This document shows positions 63,893-64,000 of a DNA stretch of 64,000 bases, in pieces. The notes beneath the pieces are model-generated. The model had not been told where the DNA came from. It saw nothing but the letters and a program-made list of their open reading frames with translations, and did not search any database. The translations under genes were made by a program, and so were the position numbers. How positions within the stretch are numbered: the stretch's first letter is position 1; each line of letters starts with the position of its first letter. The stretch spans positions 52,995-116,994 of the forward strand of contig DGPB01000004.1 of the NCBI GenBank assembly GCA_002390285.1, read 5' to 3'. This stretch comes from Cellvibrionales bacterium UBA4451 (GTDB lineage Bacteria > Pseudomonadota > Gammaproteobacteria > Pseudomonadales > Porticoccaceae).

Positions 63893-64000
63893 AAACTGAA
63901 GAGTTTGATCATGGCTCAGATTGAACGCTGGCGGCAGGCCTAACACATGCAAGTCGAGCGAGAAAGCACTTCGGTGCGAGTACAGCGGCGGACGGGTGAG
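63893..64000 (+). rRNA. rrs: 16S rRNA, first ~108 nt (continues beyond window)
   Basis: The segment begins AAACTGAAGAGTTTGATCAT and contains GGCTCAGATTGAACGCTGGC and GCAGGCCTAACACATGCAAG, the universal 5' end of bacterial 16S with the gammaproteobacterial AGGCCTAACACATGC. The gene runs off the window end. Confidence 0.98.

Noticed and set aside
1..64000. CRISPR arrays, tRNA genes, intact transposases or prophage
   Set aside because: None seen on reading all intergenic regions; the window is mostly compact core genome.

Overview
The window reads as chromosome of a marine-type gammaproteobacterium close to the Pseudomonas/Cellvibrionales lineage. The evidence is mainly gene order recalled from Pseudomonas. 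Examples are argC - membrane protein - bactofilin - erpA - anmK - M23 peptidase - tyrS - 16S rRNA; zapA - 6S RNA - 5-formyl-THF cyclo-ligase; ygfB - pepP - ubiH - ubiI; metK - sahR - tkt - epd - pgk - fba; and serA beside a D-2-hydroxyglutarate dehydrogenase. The HemB here lacks the zinc cysteines, as in Pseudomonas. No species can be named from the sequence alone.

Layout. 1-4.5 kb: 3' part of an acetone carboxylase operon (acxA partial, acxB, acxC) ending at a strong terminator. 4.7-7.1 kb: a SecB-like chaperone and a cytoplasmic-looking gamma-glutamyltransferase-like protein. 7.2-12.6 kb (minus strand): an activated-methyl-cycle cluster sahR-metK-ahcY-metF-rsmE with a palindromic candidate operator in front. 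12.7-18.3 kb: central carbon genes tkt, epd, pgk, fba ending at a perfect 17-bp stem terminator. 18.3-20.9 kb: two tandem paralogous lipoproteins and an alpha/beta hydrolase. 21-28.7 kb: serA, its partner dehydrogenase, small conserved proteins, an MFS transporter and srkA. 28.7-30.5 kb: the most disturbed stretch, with a membrane protein gene broken by three frameshifts, a degenerate copy of the srkA 3' end and a small zinc-ribbon gene. 30.5-43.1 kb: rpiA, ilvA, a UbiA-like prenyltransferase, alkaline phosphatase, pyk, 5-FCL, 6S RNA, zapA and the ygfB-pepP-ubiH-ubiI operon. 43-47.2 kb: gcvH, an RlmI-like methyltransferase and accessory small genes, including a frameshifted monooxygenase and a duplicated pair of about 100-aa proteins of unknown family. 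47.3-56 kb: yheS, then haem genes hemB, hemL and hemJ with a HigBA-like toxin-antitoxin pair inserted between hemB and hemL, and a ClC channel. 56-63.3 kb: argC to tyrS. 63.4-64 kb: three tandem stable-RNA promoters, a boxA, and the first about 108 nt of a 16S rRNA gene.

How it works together. Most of the window is core metabolism: acetone activation to acetoacetate, SAM regeneration under a presumed SAH-sensing repressor, lower glycolysis and pentose phosphate reactions, serine synthesis coupled to D-2-hydroxyglutarate oxidation, ubiquinone and haem synthesis, and cell-division and ribosome functions. I found no CRISPR array, tRNA, intact mobile element or clearly new multi-gene system. The best candidates for something undescribed are the duplicated 100-aa proteins with duplicated promoters (45.9-46.8 kb), the tandem lipoprotein pair (18.3-19.8 kb) and the scar beside srkA (28.9-30.1 kb).
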